From: JANPEZ01 sp031423155
GTDB taxonomy: Bacteria; Actinomycetota; UBA4738; HRBIN12
NCBI GenBank assembly: GCA_031423155.1
Contig: JANPEZ010000096.1
Location: 1 to 8,332 of the forward strand
Reading direction: 5' to 3'
DNA length: 8,332 bases
In this document: positions 1-6,016 of the stretch, in pieces
Position numbering within the stretch: position 1 is the stretch's first letter
Layout: every line of letters begins with the position of its first letter
Program-made: the position numbers and the translations under genes
Notes under the pieces: model-generated
The model's input: only the letters and a program-made list of their open reading frames with translations
The model's database searches: none
What the model was told of the DNA's origin: nothing

Positions 1-1
1 C

Positions 2-220
2 CTGCTGGCGGAGGCGAAGGCATCGGCTGCGCGCACCAACCGAACGCTCACCAAGGTGATCGAAGACGCCCTTCGCGAGTCCCTGGCCCGCCGCTCCGAT
101 CCAAGCTCTCGTTCGAAGGTGTTGCTGCCTACATTCAAGGGGAACGGGCTGCAGCCGGGCGTCGACCTCGATTCGAACGCGGCGCTTCTCGACCTGATGG
201 ACGAACATGATCGTTCCTGA
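2..220 (+). CDS. vapB: VapB-like antitoxin, C-terminal part (5' end outside window)
   Basis: The frame is open from the window edge to a TGA at 218-220 and gives 72 residues, so the start lies upstream. The visible part begins with a basic helical stretch (about residues 1-31, including RTLTKVIEDALRESLARR) resembling the second half of a ribbon-helix-helix DNA-binding domain. It then has a linker and a tail, LPTFKGNGLQPGVDL, followed by LLDLMDE. That tail is the familiar toxin-binding C-terminus of VapB antitoxins paired with mycobacterial-type VapC. The family neutralises its PIN toxin by binding across the active site and represses its own operon as a complex. The last 14 bases overlap the start of the PIN-domain gene, the usual antitoxin-first order with coupled translation. 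The N-terminal DNA-binding strand and the promoter/operator are not visible, so the subfamily is inferred from the tail and the neighbour. Confidence 0.8.
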   Translation: MLAEAKASAARTNRTLTKVIEDALRESLARRSDPSSRSKVLLPTFKGNGLQPGVDLDSNAALLDLMDEHDRS

Positions 221-638
221 CGTCAACGTCCTGATCTACGCCCATCGGGAGGATGCGGTCGATCACGAGCGTTACCGACGATGGCTCGAGTCCGTGATGG
301 CATCCGAAGCTCCGTACGGCGTTTCCGATGTCGTGTTGAGCGGATTCCTGCGGATCGTGACTCATCCCCGGATCTTCGACCCCCCAACGCCTCTCGCCCG
401 AGCCCTCGATTTCGTCGAGGCGTTCCGCGCGGAGCCGAACGCGATCTCGATCTCACCGGGTGGTCGCCATTGGGCGACCTTCACATCGCTATGTAAGCGA
501 ACGGGAGCCAAGGGCGCTGTCATCCCCGACGCGTACCTAGCGGCTCTGGCCATCGAATCGGGCAGCGAGTGGGTTACCGCCGATCGCGGGTTCGCCCGGT
601 TCCCGGGCCTGAAGTGGAGCCACCCGCTGGATGGCTAG
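207..638 (+). CDS. vapC: VapC-like PIN-domain ribonuclease toxin
   Basis: The product has 143 residues, the normal length for a VapC toxin. PIN-domain toxins are Mg-dependent endoribonucleases that cut tRNA or rRNA and arrest growth when free of antitoxin. Visible landmarks are the N-terminal strand MIVPDVNVLIYA with the first catalytic Asp at residue 5, the SGFLRIVTHPRIF segment (45-57), the PDAYLAALA helix with Asp108, and WVTADRGFARFPGL with Asp126. The ATG at 207 sits inside the antitoxin gene (14-base overlap) and no strong Shine-Dalgarno is visible, so translation is probably coupled. The Glu often found at about residue 46 (as in SEF) is Gly here; Asp41 lies nearby. The gene ends convergently on the phosphatase gene, with the two stops overlapping. 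The family call is secure; the RNA target cannot be read from sequence. Confidence 0.92.
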   Translation: MIVPDVNVLIYAHREDAVDHERYRRWLESVMASEAPYGVSDVVLSGFLRIVTHPRIFDPPTPLARALDFVEAFRAEPNAISISPGGRHWATFTSLCKRTGAKGAVIPDAYLAALAIESGSEWVTADRGFARFPGLKWSHPLDG

Positions 639-1402
639 GCGATCGCCAGCAACCCCGCATGCACCGAGGGGGAGCCGGCGAGGATGTCTCCCGATAGCCA
701 GCCATCACCACCGCTCCAGTCGGTAACGATGCCGCCGGCCTCGCGGATGAGCAGGCCTCCGGCCGCCACGTCCCAGGACGACAGCCCAAGTTCGAAGAAG
801 CCGTCGAACACTCCGGCGGCGACCCACGCCAGATCCAGGGAGGCGGCGCCGGGCCGGCGCAGGTCCTCGAACCGATCCAGCGCAGCGGTCATCGTCGCGA
901 GGTAGCGGGGGAGTCGCTCCTTGCTGCGGAACGGAAAGCCCGTCCCGACGATCGCCTGCTCGGGCGGGCGGGTCGAGACGTGCAGGGGCGTTCCGCCCTG
1001 CGCATGCGCGCCGAGGCCGCGTGCCCCGGTGAAGGTCAGGCCCATGAATGGCGCGTGGACGCAGCCGGCTACCGGTTCTCCGTCTTCTACGAGCGCGACC
1101 GAGACGCCGACCACCGGGAACCCGTGCACGAAGTTGGTGGTTCCGTCCAGCGGGTCTACCACCCAGTAGCGATCGGCGCCGAGCCCTCCCTCCTCCTCGC
1201 CGACCACGGTCACTCCTGGGGTTCGTGAGGCGAGGAGTTCGCGGATCGCCTGCTCGCTGTCGCGATCGGCGCCCGTCACGTAGTCGCCGGCGCCCTTCTC
1301 CTGCGCGTCCCTACCGGCGTGGGCTAAAACGACCTCGCCACCGGCCAGAGCGGCGGCCAGGGCTGTGTCTCTCAGGTCCTGGAGGTTGGCGGGCATGGAC
1401 AC
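635..1402 (-). CDS. Inositol monophosphatase family protein
   Basis: The product has 255 residues, typical of the Mg-dependent, lithium-sensitive phosphatase family (SuhB/IMPase, also HisN-type histidinol phosphatase in actinobacteria). The metal-site motifs are all present: T43-x-A-D46, the GEE motif with Glu69, the signature DPLDGTTNF with Asp83, Asp86 and Thr88, and the C-terminal SSWDVAAGGLL with Asp211. These residues bind Mg ions that activate water to hydrolyse a phosphomonoester; the protein has no signal peptide and should be cytoplasmic. The substrate (inositol phosphate, histidinol phosphate or another) cannot be decided here. The first start is GTG at 1402; an ATG two codons later (1396) is equally plausible. 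Neither has a clear Shine-Dalgarno, and a TANNNT box (TAGTCT, 1410-1405) sits 8 bases before the ATG, which would suit a leaderless message. A strong hairpin lies immediately upstream. Confidence 0.9.
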   Translation of the reverse strand: MSMPANLQDLRDTALAAALAGGEVVLAHAGRDAQEKGAGDYVTGADRDSEQAIRELLASRTPGVTVVGEEEGGLGADRYWVVDPLDGTTNFVHGFPVVGVSVALVEDGEPVAGCVHAPFMGLTFTGARGLGAHAQGGTPLHVSTRPPEQAIVGTGFPFRSKERLPRYLATMTAALDRFEDLRRPGAASLDLAWVAAGVFDGFFELGLSSWDVAAGGLLIREAGGIVTDWSGGDGWLSGDILAGSPSVHAGLLAIA

Positions 1403-1415
1403 GCAGACTATCGAG

Positions 1416-1447
1416 CGGAAGGGGGCGGCGAAGGCCGCCCCCTTCCG
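1416..1447 (-). terminator. Perfect 14-bp hairpin after the subtilase gene, probable terminator
   Basis: The arms at 1416-1429 and 1434-1447 are perfectly complementary, with core GGAAGGGGGCGGC against GCCGCCCCCTTCC and a 4-base loop. It starts 21 bases past the subtilase stop on the minus strand. No U-tract follows, which is common for GC-rich actinobacterial terminators but weakens the call. The hairpin also ends only 13 bases before the GTG of the phosphatase gene, so it could instead be an attenuator or an RNA-stabilising or processing hairpin within a two-gene message. Confidence 0.6.
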
Positions 1448-1468
1448 GAAGTTCCGATCAGCCGGTAC

Positions 1469-4400
1469 TCAACCGACGTCTATCGTGACATCCTCCTGCG
1501 ACACACCCGGGACGAAGCTGCTCTCCATCCTGGCTATGAGGTCGTGGAACCCGGCCGAGTTGCCGGTCGCCCGGTAGGTGATCGTCACCGCACCACCGGC
1601 CGTCGGCGTTCCCATGTCCAACGTCCAGTCGGTTCCGGAGGCCGGAACTCCCGCGACGTTGATGCCGCTGGTCCCGTTCCTGTTCTCGGCTCCGATCGTC
1701 AACCCGGCGGGGTCTCCAGAACCCGGGATCGAACCGTACGCCCAGGTCACGGACTCGGAGGCTCCGGTCTGCAGCCAGATCTGGAAGGAAACGGGCGCTC
1801 CTCCCGTGTAGACGGGCACCGCGTTCCATTCCAGGACGACCCAGTTGTTCACCCCATCCGTCAGCTCGGCCGCGTAGAACTCGCCCCCTGCGTCGCCGTT
1901 GAGGTCGGTCCAGAACGGCGCGATGACGTTGTTGGGTCGCGCTGAGTAGGGGAAGACCTGCGGGATGTAGTTGACGTCGACCCCGTCACCGCCTCCTACC
2001 ACGGCGTACCCGTTCGAGGTCATCGCCACGGAGGAGTAGGACTCGCCTCCGAACAGGAACGAGGTCGTGTCGAAGTTCTCGATCGTCTCGTCGCCGAATC
2101 CACCGATGGGCGTGACTCCCAAGCCCGCCAGCGGAAGGAACCCGGCAGGAGAGCCGCCGGCCGTGATGGCGTCGACCGTCGGGGCTATCGACTCCGACAA
2201 CGTTCCCGAGGAGGTGAAGCCCGTCCCGGCCGGCGTTCCCGGGCTCGAGATGTTCGATATCGCGAGCGCGGGCGAGTCCGGGCTCGTCACCGTGAGGTCG
2301 TAGTCGGCCAGAACCGGCTCGTTGTTCTGCACGGTGACCGAGCAGTCGGTATTCCCACCCGTCCCGATCGTCGTGTCGTCGCACTCGTGCGAGAGGCTCA
2401 CTCCGCCGGCGGTCCGGTAGAACGCGACCGGGATGAACACGTTGTTCCCGATGTTCGGATCCAGCGTGATGCTGCCGAAGTACTGACCCTCGGGAACTCC
2501 CGGTGCCGAGATCGTCACGTCGAGTTCGAAAGTGGCCCCGTTCGCGATCGACAGATCCGGGGAGCTGGCGTCGATGGTGACGCCGGCAGGTGCGTCCGTG
2601 CTGATCGTGAACGTCCTGCTCCCACCACTCACGTTCATGCCGTACCTCGTGGTGCTGATCTCGCCCGGCATCAGGGGAGCGTTGACGCTGGGGATGTTGA
2701 GATCCACCCGGCCGAGCGTATCGCTGGCAGAGGCGAAGTAGTTCGCCGCCGTCTCGTCGAACGTAAGCGTCGGGGAGACCGCTCTGTCGGCGCGGATGGA
2801 TCCCGATCCGTCGTCGAATGGTGTCGCCGTCGAACCGTCGTTGTTCACGACGGTTTGCACCGAGGACGTCATGAGGGCCGACTTGACCTGACCCGGCGTC
2901 CAGGTCGGGTGCGCCGACTTGATCAGCGCCGACACTCCGGCGGAGTGCGGGCTGGACATGGACGTACCGGCTATCGCCTGGAACAGCTCACCCGGCGATC
3001 CGCTGAAGATGCTGACCCCGACCGGCGTGGTCCCGGCGAGGATCTGCAGACCGGGCGCGGTCACGTCCGGCTTGATGAAGTCGGGCGAAGGTCCGCGCGA
3101 GGAGAACGTGGCCATCACGTCGCCGGTCACGGTCGTCGGGACGCCGGTGCTCCACTTGGCGAAGACGCCTGTGTGGTTCTGGATGAACTTGAGCATCTTG
3201 CCCGCGGGCTGCGGCCCTTCGAGCATAACCGTTGGGAGGTAATGATTATCGGTGAACAGATCCTGCGGGCTCGGGTTGTAGAGGATCTCACCCGCGGCGC
3301 CGCTTCCGTTCACGTTGAAGGTCGTTGCCAGTCGTCCGGACCCTCCGCGGGAGCAGACGACGACCATACCCTTGGCGGACTTCTTCACGAACTTCGTGTC
3401 GCACAGCGGGTCGTCGTAGCCCGGGACGTCCTCAGCCATGATGACGGGCGCACCGCCGACTCCCGGGGTGATCGTCGAACCCTGTGCTCTGAACTTGGCG
3501 CCACCGTCGGCGGTGAGCCGAAGGGTCGTCATGAATCGCCTGTTCGATGAAGACGCACCCACCGTGGTCACCCACGGACTTCCGTGAGCGACGGTCCCGG
3601 GTCCGGGCCCCTCGTTACCCGCAGAGGCGTTGACCAAGATCCCGGCGGCGTAAGCATCGAGGAAAGCGAGCTCCACGGCATCGGAGTAGGGCTCGTTGCC
3701 ACCGGAGATCGAGTAGTTGATCACGTCGATGCCGTCGGTGATGGCCTGCTCGACGGCGGCCATGGAATCGGAGTTGAAACAACCAAGGTCCAGGCAGACC
3801 CGGTACGCGATGACCCGCGCACCAGGAGCCATGCCGCTGATGGGCCCGCGGTCCATCCCGAATATCGGAGCACTCGCGACCGGGCCACCGGCGGCGGTGG
3901 AGGCCGTGTGCGTACCGTGTCCGTCCGCATCGCGGGCCGAACACGTGTCGATGCGCACATCGCAGAACTCGCCCGTGAGGGCGCCTATGAAGTGCACGTA
4001 CGTGTCGACGAAGGCGTAGGCCCCGATCAGCTTGTCGTTGCAGGTGAAGGCGGCACCCAGGCGGGGATTCGAACCGTCACCGAACTCGCAGCCGAAGCTC
4101 CCGCCCATCGGGGACAGGCCCTGGTCGGCGAAGGAGGGGTGCTCGGGCCAGATCCCGCTGTCCAGGATCCCGACGATGACGTTGTCGCCGGCCGTGATCG
4201 AGCCACCCAGCGAGGGCCAGACATCGGAAGCGCCGACGAAATCGGGGGTGACGCTCGTCTGCGGCTGCTCGAGCTTGTTCCTTTGCACCGCAACCACGCC
4301 GGGAACCGAAAGAAGCTTGCGGATCTGGTTGCCGGGCACGGCCATCGCTGCGCCGCCGTAGACGAGACGGAAGGAGGCCTGTACATCGATGCCGGAGATA

Positions 4401-4792
4401 CCCGCGCGGATCGCCGAGGTGATCTCGCGCTCGCGCTGCGCCACGTACTTGGAGTAGGCGGCCACCGCCGCGTCGGTCTTGGCGACCGGCCGCCCGGTGG
4501 CGGCGGGACTCGTGGCGTCGTATCCGCTGACCCCACCCTGGTAGCTGGCGACCGCGTCGTAGTCGTACTTGACGATGACGGGCACCTTGGCCGAGCTGGT
4601 GATGCGCAGGAGGCTCTTGTCGGTCTGAGCCAGCTGCGTGGAAAGCGACTTGGAACCCTGAAGGGGTGTGCCGCTTGGCGCCAACGCGGTTGCTTGCCAC
4701 TGGGTTCGCGCCCCGGCGGCGATGGGACTTGCCAGGCTGGCTACCACCAGTGCGGCGGTAAGGATGGGTCCAAGCAGCTTCGGCAGCTTCAT
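1469..4792 (-). CDS. Secreted subtilisin-family (S8) serine protease with PA insert
   Basis: The product has 1107 residues. A signal peptide is clear: basic MKLPK, a hydrophobic core to about residue 21, and a probable cut after AGA near residue 28. An I9-like propeptide follows (about 70-175, with VSGYDATSPAATG), then the S8 domain (about 195-650). All four catalytic-site residues are present: Asp211 (GILDSGIWPEHPS), His292 (GHGTHTAS), oxyanion-hole Asn393 (SAGNEGP) and nucleophile Ser611 (AGTSMSSPH). A PA-type insert lies at about 440-560 between the Asn and Ser blocks, as in cucumisin-like and Vpr-like subtilases. An Fn3-like beta domain (about 690-790), a CARDB-like stretch (about 795-870) and a further beta-rich domain (about 890-1075) complete it. 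There is no LPxTG motif or C-terminal membrane segment, so release outside the cell is expected. A likely Shine-Dalgarno, GAGAGGGG (4808-4801), stands 8 bases before the ATG. It is probably a self-processed extracellular protease for protein degradation; its substrate is unknown. Confidence 0.95.
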   Translation of the reverse strand: MKLPKLLGPILTAALVVASLASPIAAGARTQWQATALAPSGTPLQGSKSLSTQLAQTDKSLLRITSSAKVPVIVKYDYDAVASYQGGVSGYDATSPAATGRPVAKTDAAVAAYSKYVAQREREITSAIRAGISGIDVQASFRLVYGGAAMAVPGNQIRKLLSVPGVVAVQRNKLEQPQTSVTPDFVGASDVWPSLGGSITAGDNVIVGILDSGIWPEHPSFADQGLSPMGGSFGCEFGDGSNPRLGAAFTCNDKLIGAYAFVDTYVHFIGALTGEFCDVRIDTCSARDADGHGTHTASTAAGGPVASAPIFGMDRGPISGMAPGARVIAYRVCLDLGCFNSDSMAAVEQAITDGIDVINYSISGGNEPYSDAVELAFLDAYAAGILVNASAGNEGPGPGTVAHGSPWVTTVGASSSNRRFMTTLRLTADGGAKFRAQGSTITPGVGGAPVIMAEDVPGYDDPLCDTKFVKKSAKGMVVVCSRGGSGRLATTFNVNGSGAAGEILYNPSPQDLFTDNHYLPTVMLEGPQPAGKMLKFIQNHTGVFAKWSTGVPTTVTGDVMATFSSRGPSPDFIKPDVTAPGLQILAGTTPVGVSIFSGSPGELFQAIAGTSMSSPHSAGVSALIKSAHPTWTPGQVKSALMTSSVQTVVNNDGSTATPFDDGSGSIRADRAVSPTLTFDETAANYFASASDTLGRVDLNIPSVNAPLMPGEISTTRYGMNVSGGSRTFTISTDAPAGVTIDASSPDLSIANGATFELDVTISAPGVPEGQYFGSITLDPNIGNNVFIPVAFYRTAGGVSLSHECDDTTIGTGGNTDCSVTVQNNEPVLADYDLTVTSPDSPALAISNISSPGTPAGTGFTSSGTLSESIAPTVDAITAGGSPAGFLPLAGLGVTPIGGFGDETIENFDTTSFLFGGESYSSVAMTSNGYAVVGGGDGVDVNYIPQVFPYSARPNNVIAPFWTDLNGDAGGEFYAAELTDGVNNWVVLEWNAVPVYTGGAPVSFQIWLQTGASESVTWAYGSIPGSGDPAGLTIGAENRNGTSGINVAGVPASGTDWTLDMGTPTAGGAVTITYRATGNSAGFHDLIARMESSFVPGVSQEDVTIDVG

Positions 4793-4827
4793 CTGATGTG
4801 CCCCTCTCGGATGTGGAAGTCGCGAAG

Positions 4828-4856
4828 ATGATGCGGCTGCAGGCCGAATCGGTCAA
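4828..4856 (-). promoter_or_regulatory. Candidate housekeeping promoter for the subtilase gene
   Basis: Reading the minus strand, TTGACC (4856-4851) is followed after exactly 17 bases by CATCAT (4833-4828), giving five of six and four of six matches to the sigma-70 type consensus. It ends 35 bases before the ATG at 4792, so the message would have a short leader containing the GAGAGGGG ribosome-binding site. This is a pattern match only; no operator-like repeat was seen around it. Confidence 0.45.
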
Positions 4857-4951
4857 ACGCAGGCTGGAGCAGGTAGGATCCGCACTCGGCCCAGGCACGA
4901 GGAACCGCGCGAGACCGGGACCCTCGGGCGTGCCGGGAGGGGCTGAGCGCG

Positions 4952-4981
4952 TTGACACGCACGTCCCGTGCCTAGTAGTTT
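4952..4981 (+). promoter_or_regulatory. Probable promoter of the str operon
   Basis: A perfect -35 box TTGACA (4952-4957) is followed after 18 bases by TAGTTT (4976-4981) within an AT-rich run (TAGTAGTTTTAT) that stands out in this GC-rich region. Transcription would start near 4986-4990, giving a leader of about 165 bases before rpsL. A strong housekeeping-type promoter is expected for an operon of ribosomal proteins and elongation factors. The exact -10 register (TAGTAG, TAGTTT or TTTTAT) cannot be fixed by eye. Confidence 0.75.
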
Positions 4982-4987
4982 TATCGG

Positions 4988-5154
4988 TCGCGCCCGGAAA
5001 CGGCCTAGCCGTCCGGTGCGCCCAGTTCCGAACCATTCGGAGGGGGATCCGAAGGGACGCGCTGCCTTGTTGCGTCCCTGGGACCTCGGCTAACAAGCCG
5101 TCGTCCTGGCCGGGTCCTGGCATTTGACAAAGGCAGAGTGCAGACGGAAGACCT
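4988..5154 (+). promoter_or_regulatory. Structured 5' leader of the str operon, candidate cis-regulatory RNA
   Basis: No gene is supported here, but inverted repeats fill the first two thirds. (1) 4990-5021: GCGC, CCGG and CGGC pair with GCCG, CCGG and GCGC around a CTA loop, with small bulges, about 12 pairs at the very 5' end. (2) 5027-5041: TCCGAA-CCA-TTCGGA. (3) 5053-5079: AGGGACGC pairs with GCGTCCCT, with one possible G-U extension. (4) 5080-5107: an outer GGAC/GTCC and an inner CGGCT-AACA-AGCCG, separated by a symmetric 2x2 internal loop. Alternative pairings exist for 2 and 4. The last 30 bases before the ATG are less structured and hold a weak ribosome-binding site, GGAAG (5146-5150). 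Leaders of ribosomal-protein operons often mediate feedback by a product; which protein, if any, acts here is not known. Confidence 0.5.
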
Positions 5155-5529
5155 ATGCCCACGATCCAACAACTGATCAGGTCCGGGCGCGAGCGCCCGA
5201 CCGCCAAAGGCAAGAGCCCAGCTCTCAAGGGCTCTCCGCAGCGGCGTGGTGTCTGCACGCGGGTGTACACGATGACCCCGAAGAAGCCGAACTCCGCTCT
5301 GCGCAAGGTCGCGCGTGTGCGCCTGACCTCCGGGGCCGAAGTCACGTGCTACATCCCCGGTGAGGGCCACAACCTTCAGGAGCACTCCATCGTTCTGGTC
5401 CGTGCCGGCCGCGTCCGTGACCTGCCGGGCGTTCGGTACAAGATCGTGCGCGCTGCGCTCGACACGGCCGGCGTCAAGGACCGCAGGCAGGGCCGCTCCA
5501 AGTACGGCGCCAAGAAGGCGGGCGAGTAG
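5155..5529 (+). CDS. rpsL: Ribosomal protein S12
   Basis: The product has 124 residues, full length for bacterial S12 of the 30S subunit, which lines the decoding centre and helps set translational accuracy. Landmarks are RGVCTRVYT (31-39), PKKPNSALRK (42-51, with Lys43 intact), GEGHNLQEHS (69-78) and DLPGVRY (89-95), including Asp89, the residue that RimO methylthiolates in many bacteria. The C-terminus RSKYGAKK is typical. Position 88, usually Lys (RVKDLPG), is Arg here, coded CGT at 5416-5418. Ala84 and Ala100 replace glycines found in E. coli S12, and Met40 replaces Thr. It is the first gene of the str operon, behind a long structured leader. The ATG at 5155 gives the conserved N-terminus MPTIQQLIR. 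The gap to rpsG is only 2 bases. Confidence 0.99.
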   Translation: MPTIQQLIRSGRERPTAKGKSPALKGSPQRRGVCTRVYTMTPKKPNSALRKVARVRLTSGAEVTCYIPGEGHNLQEHSIVLVRAGRVRDLPGVRYKIVRAALDTAGVKDRRQGRSKYGAKKAGE

Positions 5530-5531
5530 CC

Positions 5532-6002
5532 ATGCCCCGCAAAGGCCCTCCGGTACATCGCGAGACGCTCCCCGATCCCGTCTATCAGAATCCGCTCGTC
5601 ACGCAGTTGATCAACAAGGTGCTGCTGGACGGGAAGAAGACCGTTGCCGAGCGCACGGTCTACAAGGCTCTCGAGGTCATCAGCGAGCGCACGGCCAACG
5701 ACCCGGTGATCACCTTGAAGAAGGCGGTCGAGAACGTCCGCCCGATGCTCGAGGTCAAGTCCCGACGCGTGGGCGGTGCCTCATATCAGGTGCCGATCGA
5801 GGTGCGCCCGCAGCGCGGTACGACGCTGGCGCTGCGATGGCTCGTCAACTACTCGCGCGCCCGCAAGGAGCACTCCATGGCCGAGCGGCTCGTAGCCGAG
5901 ATCATGGATGCCGCTCAGGGCACGGGTACCTCGGTCAAAAGGCGCGAAGACATGCACAAGATGGCCGAGGCGAACAAGGCATTCGCGCACTACAGATGGT
6001 GA
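5532..6002 (+). CDS. rpsG: Ribosomal protein S7
   Basis: The product has 156 residues, the usual length. S7 is a primary binding protein of the 16S rRNA 3' domain, starts assembly of the 30S head and lies near the E site. Visible hallmarks are the N-terminal MPRKGP, LINKVLLDGKKTVAE (26-40), the beta-hairpin SRRVGGASYQVPIEV (77-91), RWLVNYSR (102-109) and the C-terminal KREDMHKMAEANKAFAHYRW motif (the last 20 residues match apart from one Arg). The ATG begins 2 bases after the rpsL stop and the local ribosome-binding site is poor, so translation is probably coupled to rpsL. In E. coli, S7 represses this operon by binding the rpsL-rpsG spacer; such a spacer does not exist here. A hairpin separates this gene from fusA. 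Confidence 0.99.
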   Translation: MPRKGPPVHRETLPDPVYQNPLVTQLINKVLLDGKKTVAERTVYKALEVISERTANDPVITLKKAVENVRPMLEVKSRRVGGASYQVPIEVRPQRGTTLALRWLVNYSRARKEHSMAERLVAEIMDAAQGTGTSVKRREDMHKMAEANKAFAHYRW

Positions 6003-6016
6003 TCGAGACTCATTCC

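Noticed and set aside
638..647. Palindrome GGCGATCGCC, containing the HIP1 octamer GCGATCGC, at the vapC/phosphatase junction
   Set aside because: A single copy lies within the phosphatase coding end and the stem is too short for a terminator. The cyanobacterial HIP1 motif would need many copies.
2933..2947. Inverted repeat CACTCCG-G-CGGAGTG
   Set aside because: It lies inside the protease coding sequence with a 1-base spacer, at a level expected by chance in GC-rich DNA.
2387..3550. Long plus-strand open frame opposite the subtilase gene (also 3584-4831)
   Set aside because: These are high-GC shadow frames antisense to a gene with intact catalytic motifs. Their translations are Arg/Gly/Val/Asp-rich with no recognisable domain.
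5053..5117. Leader as a T-box or known metabolite riboswitch
   Set aside because: The conserved T-box bulge and the other riboswitch core motifs I can recognise are absent, and a ribosomal operon is not a usual target.
4798..5127. A 109-residue plus-strand frame in the leader region
   Set aside because: It starts upstream of the probable str promoter and crosses the promoter and leader hairpins. Its composition is that of random high-GC sequence.
5124..5129. A second perfect TTGACA close to the rpsL start
   Set aside because: No TANNNT-like -10 box lies 16-19 bases downstream, and that spacing would run into the start codon. The TTGACA at 4952 has a good partner.
4077..5345. A 422-residue minus-strand frame spanning the intergenic region and the rpsL start
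   Set aside because: It overlaps the subtilase in another frame and the conserved rpsL coding sequence. Its sequence has no recognisable domain.
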